DNA of 64,000 bases from DATAXP01 sp963708675 (GTDB lineage: Bacteria; Planctomycetota; Planctomycetia; Pirellulales; PNKZ01), in contig CAVPTO010000003.1 in NCBI GenBank assembly GCA_963708675.1, positions 3,410,001 through 3,474,000 of the forward strand. The letters run 5' to 3'. Positions 43,243 to 51,854 of this stretch are shown here, in pieces (the stretch's first letter is position 1; every line of letters starts with the position of its first letter). Made by a program: the position numbers and the translations under genes. Below the pieces are notes generated by a model. That model was not told the origin of the DNA and searched no databases. It saw nothing but the letters and a program-made list of their open reading frames with translations.

Positions 43243-44326
43243 AGTCCGGCAGCGCCGACGCAAAGAACCGCAGCCAGTTGCCATAAAACACCGCGTCGAT
43301 GTCGGCCGAGCTGTAACCCCGTCGTTCTAAAATCGCTTCGAGCTTGTGCACATCGGTGATCGTGTCCAGATCGCGAGGTGTCTGCTCAGTGCCGAACCCG
43401 CCATCCAAATCCGTGCCGATCGCCGCGTGTCGCACGTTACCCGCCATCTGACAAACGTGATCGATGTGATCGGCCGCAGCCTCGATGCCGACGACTTCGG
43501 GCTTCGTTTGACCGCGCTTCCAGTCGGGAACCATCATCCACGCATCGAACGCCGTGCCGATGACCGCGTTGCGCTCGATGAGCAGCTTGATCTGCTCATC
43601 AGAAAGTTGCCGATCGCCGGGCACGAGCGCTCGGCAGTTATGATGACTCGCAAGCATCGGCCCATCGTAAACATCGAGCGCCTGAAAGAACGACACATCG
43701 CAAAGATGCGTGACATCGAGCGCGATGCCGAGCCGCATGAACTCTTTCAGCAACTGAACGCCGGCTTCCGACAGCGGACCATCGGTCGCGGTGCCGTAAG
43801 CGTAATGACTTTGCCCGTAGTGAGCCGGGCCGACCGCGCGTAGGCCGTCCTTCCACCACGCTTCGACTTGCGACACGTCGACGATCGGGTCGGCCCCTTC
43901 CATGCTCAGAATGATTCCCAGCGGCGTCGTTTCGGCCTCCAACTGCCACTGCGACCAATGTTCCGCAAGATCGCGTCGCGTGAGGATGATACGCACGTGA
44001 CCTTGGCGTTCCAGCAATCGATACCACGCCAACTGCCCCTGACCTTGGGCGTAGGCAATCGTCTGCGTCCTCGAATCCAGATCGGTGCGCTTGCCCGCGG
44101 GCTTCACAGGTGGCCGCGGCCCACTCCGCGCCAGAATCGTCGCCACACACACACCGATCCGCGCCCGACGCAGCTCCGGCAACGTCAGCGTGTTCCGGCC
44201 CCGCGACTTCTCGTCGTCCATCCCTTGTTCGGCACGTCGCACCTCCGCCACCTCGGCCAACATGTCGCGATTGAACGACAGCGCACACCACGCCAGATCC
44301 AAATGTGCATCGATCATCGGTCGCAT
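43241..44326 (-). CDS. Membrane dipeptidase-type metalloenzyme (family M19)
   Basis: A 361-residue amidohydrolase-fold dipeptidase. It has the N-terminal HxD metal site 'MIDAHLDLAW', the bridging Glu in 'ILSMEGADP', His residues in 'LDVTHLCD' and 'LASHHNCRAL', and the late Asp in 'AIGTDLDGGFG'. The family hydrolyses dipeptides, including some with D-residues. No signal peptide is visible, so it may be cytoplasmic. The ATG at 44326 has GAGAG upstream and is preferred to 44365. Its 3' end lies in a family B repeat and faces the MFS gene. Confidence 0.88.
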   Translation of the reverse strand: MRPMIDAHLDLAWCALSFNRDMLAEVAEVRRAEQGMDDEKSRGRNTLTLPELRRARIGVCVATILARSGPRPPVKPAGKRTDLDSRTQTIAYAQGQGQLAWYRLLERQGHVRIILTRRDLAEHWSQWQLEAETTPLGIILSMEGADPIVDVSQVEAWWKDGLRAVGPAHYGQSHYAYGTATDGPLSEAGVQLLKEFMRLGIALDVTHLCDVSFFQALDVYDGPMLASHHNCRALVPGDRQLSDEQIKLLIERNAVIGTAFDAWMMVPDWKRGQTKPEVVGIEAAADHIDHVCQMAGNVRHAAIGTDLDGGFGTEQTPRDLDTITDVHKLEAILERRGYSSADIDAVFYGNWLRFFASALPD

Positions 44327-44368
44327 CAAGTGACTCTCTGTGTCGAGCGAAACGATCCATGCCACTCA

Positions 44369-44431
44369 CCATCACCGCTTGCGGTTTCGCGCTGGAATCC
44401 TAGCAACGCGCGAAACCGCAAGCGGCGATGG
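44369..44431. repeat. Family D palindrome (CACCGCTTGCGGTTTCGCGC)
   Basis: 24-bp arms CCATCACCGCTTGCGG... and the mirror GCGCGAAACCGCAAGCGG... around a 15-base centre. Other copies: 51740 and 60578. It lies in the divergent gap between the dipeptidase and the oxidoreductase. Confidence 0.92.
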
Positions 44432-44579
44432 CGGGCAACAGATCGGTTCTCAGTCCTCAGGCGAAGCAAAATCCGCAACGATTCTCATCGTGCAACGACC
44501 GTGGTGCAAGTCGTCGTGAGAGCAGGCTATAGTAGAGGCCTCCCGCCTTCACACTCAGCCGCCATCTGGGGTAATTATC

Positions 44580-45764
44580 ATGCATCGCCGTGAATTTCTT
44601 GCCGCCACTGCCATCGGCCTTGTTGCATCGTCCCGCGCGATGGCCGCCACGCCGAAGTTGCGAGTCGCGGTCATCGGCAACACGCCGCGCGGCAAGTTCG
44701 GCCACGATGTCGACAAGATTTGGCTGAGCGAACCGGAGACTGAAATCGTCGCGGTGGCCGATCCCGATGCCGAGGGGCTCGAAGCGGCGAAGAAGCGTCT
44801 GAACATCGATCAAGGCTTCGCCGACTATCGGCAGATGCTATCCGTCGCTCGCGCCGACCTTGTCGCCGTGTGCCCGCGCTATGTCGATGAACATCACGAC
44901 ATGATCATGGCGGCGATCGACAGCGGCGCGCGTGGCATCTACGTCGAGAAGCCGATCTGTCGCACGCCTGCCGAGGCCGATGACATTGTCGCTGCATGCA
45001 CGAAGAAAAACGTCAAGCTCGCGATCGCGCATCGCAATCGCTACCATCCCGCGCTGCCTGTCATCGCTCGCTTGATCAAAGAAGGGGCGATCGGCAAAGT
45101 GATCGAACTTCGCGGCCGCGGCAAGGAAGACGATCGCGGCGGCCCCGTCGACCTGTGGGTGCTCGGCTCGCACGTCATCAATCTCGGCTACTTCTTGGCG
45201 GGCAATCCGACGGCCTGCTCCGCCACGCTATTGCAAGATGGCAAACCCGCGACGAGCAGCGACCTTCGCGAAGGGGACGACGCCGTTGGCCTCGTGGTAG
45301 GCAACGAGCTGCACGCGCGCTACGAACTGGAGAGCGGCGTGCCGATGTTTTTCGACTCGGTGAAGAAGGCAGGCAATCCGAAGGCGGGTTTTGGGCTGCA
45401 GGTGATCGGCAGCGAGGGAATCATCGACATTCGCATCGATGCGAAGAACTACGCACACTTGGTGCCCGGCAATCCGTTCATGCCCACGAACACCGCGCGG
45501 CCTTGGACGCCGATCACCAGCGGTGGTCTCGGCGTGCCCGAGCCGATTGCCGACGTACACCAGCAGATGCAGAGTCATCATCTGGCCGCGCACGATCTGA
45601 TCCTCGCCATGAGCGAGAACCGCCAACCGCTGTGCAGCGCAGCCGACGGCGCGGTCATTGTCGAAAGCGTGTGCGCAGCCTTCGCGTCGCATCGCGCTGG
45701 CGGCCTGCGCCTCGCGATGCCGCTGACCAGCCGTTCGCACCCATTTGTTGGGCCTTGGTGCTAA
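44580..45764 (+). CDS. Gfo/Idh/MocA-family oxidoreductase with twin-arginine-like signal
   Basis: A 394-residue protein. The N-terminus 'MHRREFLAATAIGLVASSRA' carries the RREFL twin-arginine export pattern common to planctomycete members. A Rossmann domain follows ('LRVAVIGNTPRGKFGHDVD') with the diagnostic 'YVEKPICRTPAEAD'. The second half is the family alpha/beta domain ('HVINLGYFLAGNPT', 'GVPEPIADVHQQ'). These enzymes act on sugars or sugar-like alcohols with bound NAD(P); the substrate is unknown. The next gene, 9 bases on, encodes a large secreted protein, so the two likely act together. GGGG about 9 bases before the ATG serves as RBS. Confidence 0.88.
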   Translation: MHRREFLAATAIGLVASSRAMAATPKLRVAVIGNTPRGKFGHDVDKIWLSEPETEIVAVADPDAEGLEAAKKRLNIDQGFADYRQMLSVARADLVAVCPRYVDEHHDMIMAAIDSGARGIYVEKPICRTPAEADDIVAACTKKNVKLAIAHRNRYHPALPVIARLIKEGAIGKVIELRGRGKEDDRGGPVDLWVLGSHVINLGYFLAGNPTACSATLLQDGKPATSSDLREGDDAVGLVVGNELHARYELESGVPMFFDSVKKAGNPKAGFGLQVIGSEGIIDIRIDAKNYAHLVPGNPFMPTNTARPWTPITSGGLGVPEPIADVHQQMQSHHLAAHDLILAMSENRQPLCSAADGAVIVESVCAAFASHRAGGLRLAMPLTSRSHPFVGPWC

Positions 45765-45773
45765 CCGCCACCA

Positions 45774-48566
45774 ATGATGAATTATTACGGTCGCCTGCTT
45801 TGCTGCTTCTTTTTCGTCATTGTCGTTGCGCCCACGGTGCAGGCCGCGATCACATTGCGGAACGATGCCTACGAGGTGCGCTCGTCCGACGACGGCAGCA
45901 TAAGCATTCGTCCGCTCGATTCGCAGCAGAGCGTGACGTTTCTTCCCCAATTCACGGCGATTTACTCGAAGCAGCCGCTGACGTTTCGGCCCGTGAAGTG
46001 GAAGAACCCTCTCTACAACCTTCCCGGTTGGAAGCTCGCCGACGATCGCATCGTGCCGGACGTGTTTCAGATCGGCGAGGTCATCACATTGGATCGACCG
46101 CGCATCGAAGCGGACGATGAGACAATTCACTGGACGTTCGACGACGAACATGGCAGCCTCGACGCGACGCTATCGCTACCGACTGGCAATGCCGAGCCGC
46201 GATTGCACTACACATTCACGCCGAAGTTGCCGGGCACATGGACCGTGGCCTTCAGTGGCGCTCCCGCGACGAAACTCGACGATGTCGTCGAGTTGTTTCA
46301 GCCAATCGTGTGGGACGGACGACGTCTGCCCGAAGAAAGCTTTCTGATCGCCGACGAGCACTGCTCAATCCCGGGATGTCTCGTCGAGACAAAGGCTGGC
46401 ACGGTTGGCGTGATGGCCGACCCGTGGCAGTTTCCGTTCGCGATGCCCAGCAGCCTCATCCGCCGCTTCGGTGTGGCGATTCGCAACGCCAGTGGCGACG
46501 TGCAACCGCTCGTGTTCGCGCCGTTCCCGGGAACGAAGGAGTCGCAGCTCAAGGCGAACCAAACCTTCGGGTTTGACATCTCGCTCGTCGTTCAATCGAA
46601 ACCGCTCAATGCCACGTTCGAACATGTCGCTCGCAACGTGTGCGGCTTTCGCGATCGTCGTGAAAACACGCTCGCCTCGCTGAACACGGCACTCGACAAC
46701 ATGCTCGACTACGTGCTTGGGCCGTGGGGCAACTTCGACCCCGCGAACAAGGCGTTCCATTATCCCGACTCGCCGGGCTCCGTGAAAAACGTCAGCTCGC
46801 TACACCCGCTCGGCCTGGCTCGCGTGACCGACAACGAGCGGCTCTTCCGCGAGCAATGCGTCCCGATCATGGAGTTCCTTCTGTCTCGCGAGAAGTTCCT
46901 CTTCGCGCTCAACGACGCAGGCATGAAAAGCTCGCAACTTCCGTCGCGACGCATGGCCGGCCCCGCGATGCCCGTCTCCGAGTTGGCGACGCTGCATCGC
47001 ATCGCTCACGGTGCCACACCGTACTTCGGCGTGAGCGTCGACCGGCTGTACGGCGTTGATCGCGCACTCAATATGGATTGGATCAGCCGCGGCAGTTCGT
47101 GGCAAAACGACCTCGCGCGCTATCGCAGCACTGGCGATCGACAGTGGCTCGACTCGGCACGTTCGAAGGCCGACGAATACATAGCGACGCGCATCGATAA
47201 AGAGCCGACCGACTTTCGCGAGGCCGAGCCCAACGGCAGTTTCTTCGAGTACATGGTGCCGTGGTGGAAGGACCTGTACGAGCTGTACCAGGAGACGCAC
47301 GATCCGAAGCATCTGGCGGCTGCTCATCGCGGCGCTCGCCGCTACGCGCAGTTCATCTGGTTCTATCCTTCGGTGCCCGACGCCGACGTGACGGTCAACG
47401 CCAGCGGCTTCGCGCCGCGACGCGCATCGCTCGATAAGCCGGGGCTTCTGCCCGTCGCGAAGGAAACGGTCCCCGCATGGCGACTCTCGGAGCATGGCCT
47501 GACCTGCGAAGGCAACGGCACGGTGCAGCGACTCGCGATCTATCTGGCGACGCATGCTCCGTGGTTTCAGCGCATCGCGCGCGATACCGACGATGCCTTC
47601 CTTCGCGAGATCGCGCGCTCGGCGATGATCGGCCGCTTCGCGAACTTCCCGGGCTACCACTTCAACACGCTTTACTCGACGGCGCAGGAGAAGGCCGACT
47701 TCCCGCTGCATCCGTTCGAAGAGCTGAAGCCGACGACGTCGTTTCACTACAACCACGTGCTGCCGATGGCGAACCTCGTGCTCGACTATCTGATGGCCGA
47801 GGCTTACGACCGTTCAGCAGAAGCGATCGACTTCCCGAGCGAGTACGCCGAGAGCTACGCCTTCATGCAAGGTCGCGTCTACGGCGAGGCCGGGCGTTTT
47901 TACGATCGCCACGACGTGCGTCCCTGGATGCCGCGCGGGCTTGTGAAGATCGACAACGTGCAAGTGAACTACGTCGCGGGGCGAACGAAAGACGCGTTGT
48001 GTATCGCGCTGATGAACGAATGCGATCGGCCGCTCGAAGATGTCGCCGTGCGGATTGATCTCGCACGTTTCGCGGCAGACGCCTCGGCAACGAAGCGAGT
48101 CCAAGTCTGGCGCGACAATCAACCGTCGACTGATCTGACGATGACAAACGGTCGCGTTGAAGTGGCCCTTTCAGCGAAAGGCATCACGGCAATCGTCATC
48201 GACGGCCTGACGCCGAAGGTCGAGTTCCAAGACAAGTTCAACGCGCACGCCATCGACGCCAACGCGGTGACGTTCAAACGCTTCGCCACGCCCGTTGGCG
48301 ATGCCGAGGCGATGGTCCTCTCCTTTGGCGACGAGCTGACCTGGCTGTACGCGTATATCACGGGCGACGATGGCTCCATGAAGTCGGCGACGCTGCACGT
48401 TAATGTTGACGGCAAGGTCACGACGCTCACCGATGACCGCTTTCCGTTCGAGTTCAGCCTTCCACTAAAGCTCGCGGATCGCACACTCACGCTCACCATC
48501 GAGACGGTCGACGCCGCTGGCGAAACCCGAAAGGCCGAGCCGATCGTGCTCAAGCCGCGGCCGTAG
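45774..48566 (+). CDS. Large secreted protein, possible glycan-active enzyme
   Basis: A 930-residue protein with a signal peptide ('RLLCCFFFVIVVAPTVQA'). The first 280 residues are beta-rich ('YEVRSSDDGSISIRPLDSQQ'). The middle (about 290-690) is helical with many Trp/Tyr/His residues ('NMDWISRGSSWQNDLARY', 'MVPWWKDLYELYQETHDP'), a look shared by alpha/alpha-barrel glycan-processing enzymes. The C-terminal 230 residues are beta sandwich-like. I do not recognise a named family. Co-transcription with the Gfo/Idh/MocA oxidoreductase (gap 9 bases) supports a carbohydrate role, which is inference. Confidence 0.7.
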   Translation: MMNYYGRLLCCFFFVIVVAPTVQAAITLRNDAYEVRSSDDGSISIRPLDSQQSVTFLPQFTAIYSKQPLTFRPVKWKNPLYNLPGWKLADDRIVPDVFQIGEVITLDRPRIEADDETIHWTFDDEHGSLDATLSLPTGNAEPRLHYTFTPKLPGTWTVAFSGAPATKLDDVVELFQPIVWDGRRLPEESFLIADEHCSIPGCLVETKAGTVGVMADPWQFPFAMPSSLIRRFGVAIRNASGDVQPLVFAPFPGTKESQLKANQTFGFDISLVVQSKPLNATFEHVARNVCGFRDRRENTLASLNTALDNMLDYVLGPWGNFDPANKAFHYPDSPGSVKNVSSLHPLGLARVTDNERLFREQCVPIMEFLLSREKFLFALNDAGMKSSQLPSRRMAGPAMPVSELATLHRIAHGATPYFGVSVDRLYGVDRALNMDWISRGSSWQNDLARYRSTGDRQWLDSARSKADEYIATRIDKEPTDFREAEPNGSFFEYMVPWWKDLYELYQETHDPKHLAAAHRGARRYAQFIWFYPSVPDADVTVNASGFAPRRASLDKPGLLPVAKETVPAWRLSEHGLTCEGNGTVQRLAIYLATHAPWFQRIARDTDDAFLREIARSAMIGRFANFPGYHFNTLYSTAQEKADFPLHPFEELKPTTSFHYNHVLPMANLVLDYLMAEAYDRSAEAIDFPSEYAESYAFMQGRVYGEAGRFYDRHDVRPWMPRGLVKIDNVQVNYVAGRTKDALCIALMNECDRPLEDVAVRIDLARFAADASATKRVQVWRDNQPSTDLTMTNGRVEVALSAKGITAIVIDGLTPKVEFQDKFNAHAIDANAVTFKRFATPVGDAEAMVLSFGDELTWLYAYITGDDGSMKSATLHVNVDGKVTTLTDDRFPFEFSLPLKLADRTLTLTIETVDAAGETRKAEPIVLKPRP

Positions 48567-48594
48567 GCAACGACGTCACGCTATCTCACGCTAT

Positions 48595-48683
48595 CTGTAG
48601 GGAACGCCCTCCGTGGCGTTCCGTGAACAACGTTGGTTTGTCCATCCCGCTTCACGGAACGCCACGGAGGGCGTTCCCTACAG
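48595..48683. repeat. Family A nested palindrome
   Basis: An 89-bp copy with perfect CTGTAGGGAACGCCCTCCGT / ACGGAGGGCGTTCCCTACAG outer arms, upstream of the sulfatase at 48774. Confidence 0.93.
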
Positions 48684-48773
48684 AAACTGCGACGCTTCGT
48701 GGCAGATAATCACTCGTGCCGGAGCGTCATAATTCAGAAGTTACAAGCATCCCACGTTCGATCGAGGTGTTTC

Positions 48774-50183
48774 ATGCGGGTTTTCAAGGGGCTGGCGCTG
48801 ACGACGAGGTTTCTGACAACGGCGGTTCTGCTGGGCGTCGCGGCCGTAACCTACGCTGCTGAGCGGGCCGACAAACCGAACCTCATCGTCGTGCTGGCCG
48901 ACGATCTCGGGGCGAAGGAGCTGAGCTGCTACGGCAGCAAGGACCATCAGACGCCGCGCCTCGATCGCATGGCTGCCGAAGGGGTGCGGTTCGACACGTT
49001 CTATGCCATGCCGCTGTGCACGCCGACGCGCGTCGCCTTGCTGACCGGCCAGTACGGCTTTCACAACGGCTTCCTGGGCATGAGCAACCCAGCCTTCAAA
49101 CCGCCCAAGGGTTCGCCGCAGGCCGACATCGCCACGCATTTCACGATTGCCGACATGATGAAGTCCGCAGGCTATGCGACGGCGCTGGCGGGCAAGTGGC
49201 AGTTGTCGGGTGATCTGCCGACGCTCATCTACGACTGTGGCTTTGACGAATACCGCATGTGGGCTTACGACAACAATCTGCCGAAGGGCGTCACGCATCC
49301 GGCGCACGAGAAGGGGGGCAATGCGTCGCGATACTGGCAGCCGAGCCTCGTCGAGAACGGCAAGTACCTGCCGACGAAGCCCGACGACTTCGGCCCCGAC
49401 CTGTTCAACGAGTTCGTGCTCGACTTCGCGCGTCGCCACAAGAACGAGCCGTTCTACGTTCACTACACGTCGGTTCTCACACACGGCCCGCGAGTGGAGA
49501 CGCCCGACCCCGAGCATCCCGGCAAGCGGTGGCCCGCGGGGTTGAAGTCGAACCTCGAGTATCTCGACGTGCTGATGGGGCGGCTCGTCGATGGTCTGAA
49601 AGCGGAGGGACTCGACAAGAACACGTATGTGATCTTCATCGGCGACAACGGCACCGGTGGCGAAGGCAAGGCAACGGTCACCGAACTCGGCGCCCGCACG
49701 CCGTGCATCGTCTACGGACCAGGCCTGAAGCGCGGCCTCATTTCACCTGCCGTCGCCGATTTGACCGACATCATGGCGACTGCCGCTGAGTTGTCGGGAG
49801 CACAACTCCCCACCGATCGCCCGTTCGACGGCAAGAGTTTTTGGAGCGTCGTCACCGGCAAGCAACCTCGACATCGTGAATGGATCTACAGCCATCTCGA
49901 CGCCGGTCGTCTGATTCGCGACGAGCGCTGGCTGTTGCAAATCCCGATGCGCGGCAACGACGTGAAGTTCTTCGACTGCGGCGCCTGTCGCGACGGCAGC
50001 ACGTACAAAGACGTCACCGATTCCAACGATCCCGAGGTGCAGGCCGCCCGCGCCCGGTTCGATTCGATCGTCGCGTCGCTCCCCGAGCCGAAGCCGAACG
50101 CCGGCTTCGAAGACACGACGAAGAAGGAACGCAAAGGCGATCGAAAGGAAAAAAAGAAGGCGAAGAAGGACGACGACGCTTAG
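48774..50183 (+). CDS. Secreted sulfatase (family S1), CTPTR motif
   Basis: A 469-residue type I sulfatase. The ATG at 48774 has GAGGTG 5 bases upstream and gives a signal peptide ('FLTTAVLLGVAAVTYA'). Metal ligands 'NLIVVLADDLG' and 'FIGDNGTG' are present, as is the formylglycine motif 'CTPTR' (Cys82). The 'GKWQLSGDLP' lysine/histidine region is family-like but the His usual after GKW (GKWHLG) reads Gln. The C-terminal 20 residues are almost all Lys/Glu/Asp ('KKERKGDRKEKKKAKKDDD'). It is a separate single gene, distant from the sulfatase trio at 4.7-9.1 kb. The substrate is unknown. Confidence 0.9.
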   Translation: MRVFKGLALTTRFLTTAVLLGVAAVTYAAERADKPNLIVVLADDLGAKELSCYGSKDHQTPRLDRMAAEGVRFDTFYAMPLCTPTRVALLTGQYGFHNGFLGMSNPAFKPPKGSPQADIATHFTIADMMKSAGYATALAGKWQLSGDLPTLIYDCGFDEYRMWAYDNNLPKGVTHPAHEKGGNASRYWQPSLVENGKYLPTKPDDFGPDLFNEFVLDFARRHKNEPFYVHYTSVLTHGPRVETPDPEHPGKRWPAGLKSNLEYLDVLMGRLVDGLKAEGLDKNTYVIFIGDNGTGGEGKATVTELGARTPCIVYGPGLKRGLISPAVADLTDIMATAAELSGAQLPTDRPFDGKSFWSVVTGKQPRHREWIYSHLDAGRLIRDERWLLQIPMRGNDVKFFDCGACRDGSTYKDVTDSNDPEVQAARARFDSIVASLPEPKPNAGFEDTTKKERKGDRKEKKKAKKDDDA

Positions 50184-50211
50184 CGCGCCCAACGAAAATC
50201 GACGCAACGTT

Positions 50212-50246
50212 ATTGCGCACCCTATAGACACGGCTTAGTGCGCAAT
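50212..50246. other. Inverted repeat after the sulfatase gene
   Basis: A perfect 9-bp stem ATTGCGCAC / GTGCGCAAT with a 17-base loop, 28 bases after the sulfatase stop codon. No T-tract follows. It may be an mRNA 3' end hairpin. Confidence 0.5.
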
Positions 50247-50300
50247 TACTCGCCCCTCCGTTGGCCGCTTTTCACTCTTGCAACCGTTGATGCAATATCC

Positions 50301-50389
50301 CTGTAGGGAACGCCCTCCGTGGCGTTCCGTGAACTGTGCGCGACGCGTCCACTTGTTCCACGGAACGCCACGGAGGGCGTTCCCTACAG
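50301..50389. repeat. Family A nested palindrome
   Basis: An 89-bp copy between the convergent sulfatase and PQQ genes, with the same outer arms and inner hairpins as the others. Confidence 0.93.
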
Positions 50390-50410
50390 ATCAGCATCGA
50401 GACGAAACTG

Positions 50411-51691
50411 CTACTTCCCGCCGATGCAGTACAACCGGCGATCGTTGCGGAGCAGCAACTGGCCGCGGCTGACGGCGAGACAGGCGTTGCTGCGGCTGTC
50501 GTCGTCGGCGAAGACGTTGTGCGCGAGCAGCTTGAACTGCGGACTCGCGGCCAGCACGAACGTGCCGTTGTGCTGCGAGACGGCGTAGATCTTGTCGTCG
50601 GCAATCGTGACGGATGAATACACGATGCCGGGCCGCGGCTCGAGACGCTCTTCGTACACAAGCTCGCCATTGGTGGCGTCGAGACAGAACAATGTCCCTT
50701 TGCGCTCGTGTACCCAGTACAGGTGACCCTTCCAGTACGCGGGTGACGCAACGTTGGCGCCTTTGTTCGTTCGCCACAGTTGATGCGTCTCGGTCACGTC
50801 GCCTCGGCCGCCGGCGCGAACGGCCAGCGCCGTGTTCTTCCGGCCGCCGATGACGTAGACGATGCCGTTGTTCGCCACAGGGCTGGGGCAGCAGTAGGTG
50901 TCGGGAATGCCGCGGCATCGCCACAGCTCTTTGCCCGTGCGCGGATCGCAACCGACGATCGAACCCTCGGGATCGCCGGGGTGACTGTACACCATCTCGG
51001 TTTCGCCGCTGGGAAGGTCGACAAGGATCGGCGTGTTGCGAGCCCCCTTCACGTCGTCGATCACCCACAACTGCTTGCCGCTCTCGGCATCCAGCCCGCG
51101 AATCGTCGTGCTCTCGATCGACGAGTTCACGATCAACACGTTCTCAAACAGCGCGAGCGAATTCGCCGAGCCCCAGCCGGTGGTCTTCTCGCCGACGTCG
51201 GCATGCCACAGCTCGCGGCCATCACTGGCATCGAGGCAGTACACGCCCGACCGACCGAAGAACACGTACAGCCGATTGCCGCGCACGACCGGCGTGCTCG
51301 ACGCGTAGCCGTGCCAGGTATTGTTGCCCCCCGAGTATTCCGACTCGGGCTGGGCGGCTTGAAAATCCTTCGTCCACACAATTCCGCCGCCCGAGCGGTC
51401 GAGGCACACAACATGGCGGACAAGCTTGTCGCGATCGCCGGGTTCCTCGGCGTCGAGCCCGTATCCGGTGTAGCACGTCAGATAGATGCGGTCGCCTTCG
51501 ACGATCGGGCTCGACGTGCCGGGCCCCGGCAGATCGGTCTTCCAAGCGATGTTTTCCTGATCGTTCCACGAGACGGGCAGCCCGGTTTCGTCGCTGGTCG
51601 CAATGCCCGACGGTCCGCGGAAGCGAGGCCAATCGGCGGCTGAGGCGACCAGGGAAATCACAATCACGACGAAACTCATCGCGCGTCGCAT
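50411..51691 (-). CDS. PQQ-like beta-propeller protein (secreted)
   Basis: A 426-residue protein from the ATG at 51691, which has AGGAG about 9 bases upstream. The signal peptide is 'MSFVVIVISLVASA'. The family entry 'DWPRFRGPSGIATSDETGLP' is typical of planctomycete PQQ-propeller proteins, and blades follow ('SSPIVEGDRIYLTCYTGYG', 'SPVANNGIVYVIGGRKNTAL', 'NRLYVFFGRSGVYCLDA'). It lies in the periplasm. The BamB-like fold does not by itself imply an enzyme. It is transcribed alone, toward the sulfatase. Confidence 0.88.
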   Translation of the reverse strand: MRRAMSFVVIVISLVASAADWPRFRGPSGIATSDETGLPVSWNDQENIAWKTDLPGPGTSSPIVEGDRIYLTCYTGYGLDAEEPGDRDKLVRHVVCLDRSGGGIVWTKDFQAAQPESEYSGGNNTWHGYASSTPVVRGNRLYVFFGRSGVYCLDASDGRELWHADVGEKTTGWGSANSLALFENVLIVNSSIESTTIRGLDAESGKQLWVIDDVKGARNTPILVDLPSGETEMVYSHPGDPEGSIVGCDPRTGKELWRCRGIPDTYCCPSPVANNGIVYVIGGRKNTALAVRAGGRGDVTETHQLWRTNKGANVASPAYWKGHLYWVHERKGTLFCLDATNGELVYEERLEPRPGIVYSSVTIADDKIYAVSQHNGTFVLAASPQFKLLAHNVFADDDSRSNACLAVSRGQLLLRNDRRLYCIGGK

Positions 51692-51739
51692 GACATCTTG
51701 CTCCTGGGACGAACCGATCAACACGACGATTCGACGAAC

Positions 51740-51799
51740 CACCACCGCTTGCGGTTTCGCGCGTCTATAAACAAAGCGCGAAACCGCAAGCGGTGATGG
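51740..51799. repeat. Family D palindrome
   Basis: CCACCACCGCTTGCGG...TTTCGCGC and the mirror GCGCGAAACCGCAAGCGG around a 12-base centre, between two minus-strand genes. Confidence 0.9.
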
Positions 51800-51854
51800 T
51801 GATCGTTATCGTCGTTCATCGCAATACTGATGAACGACGCGCGGCGGGCGGCGA

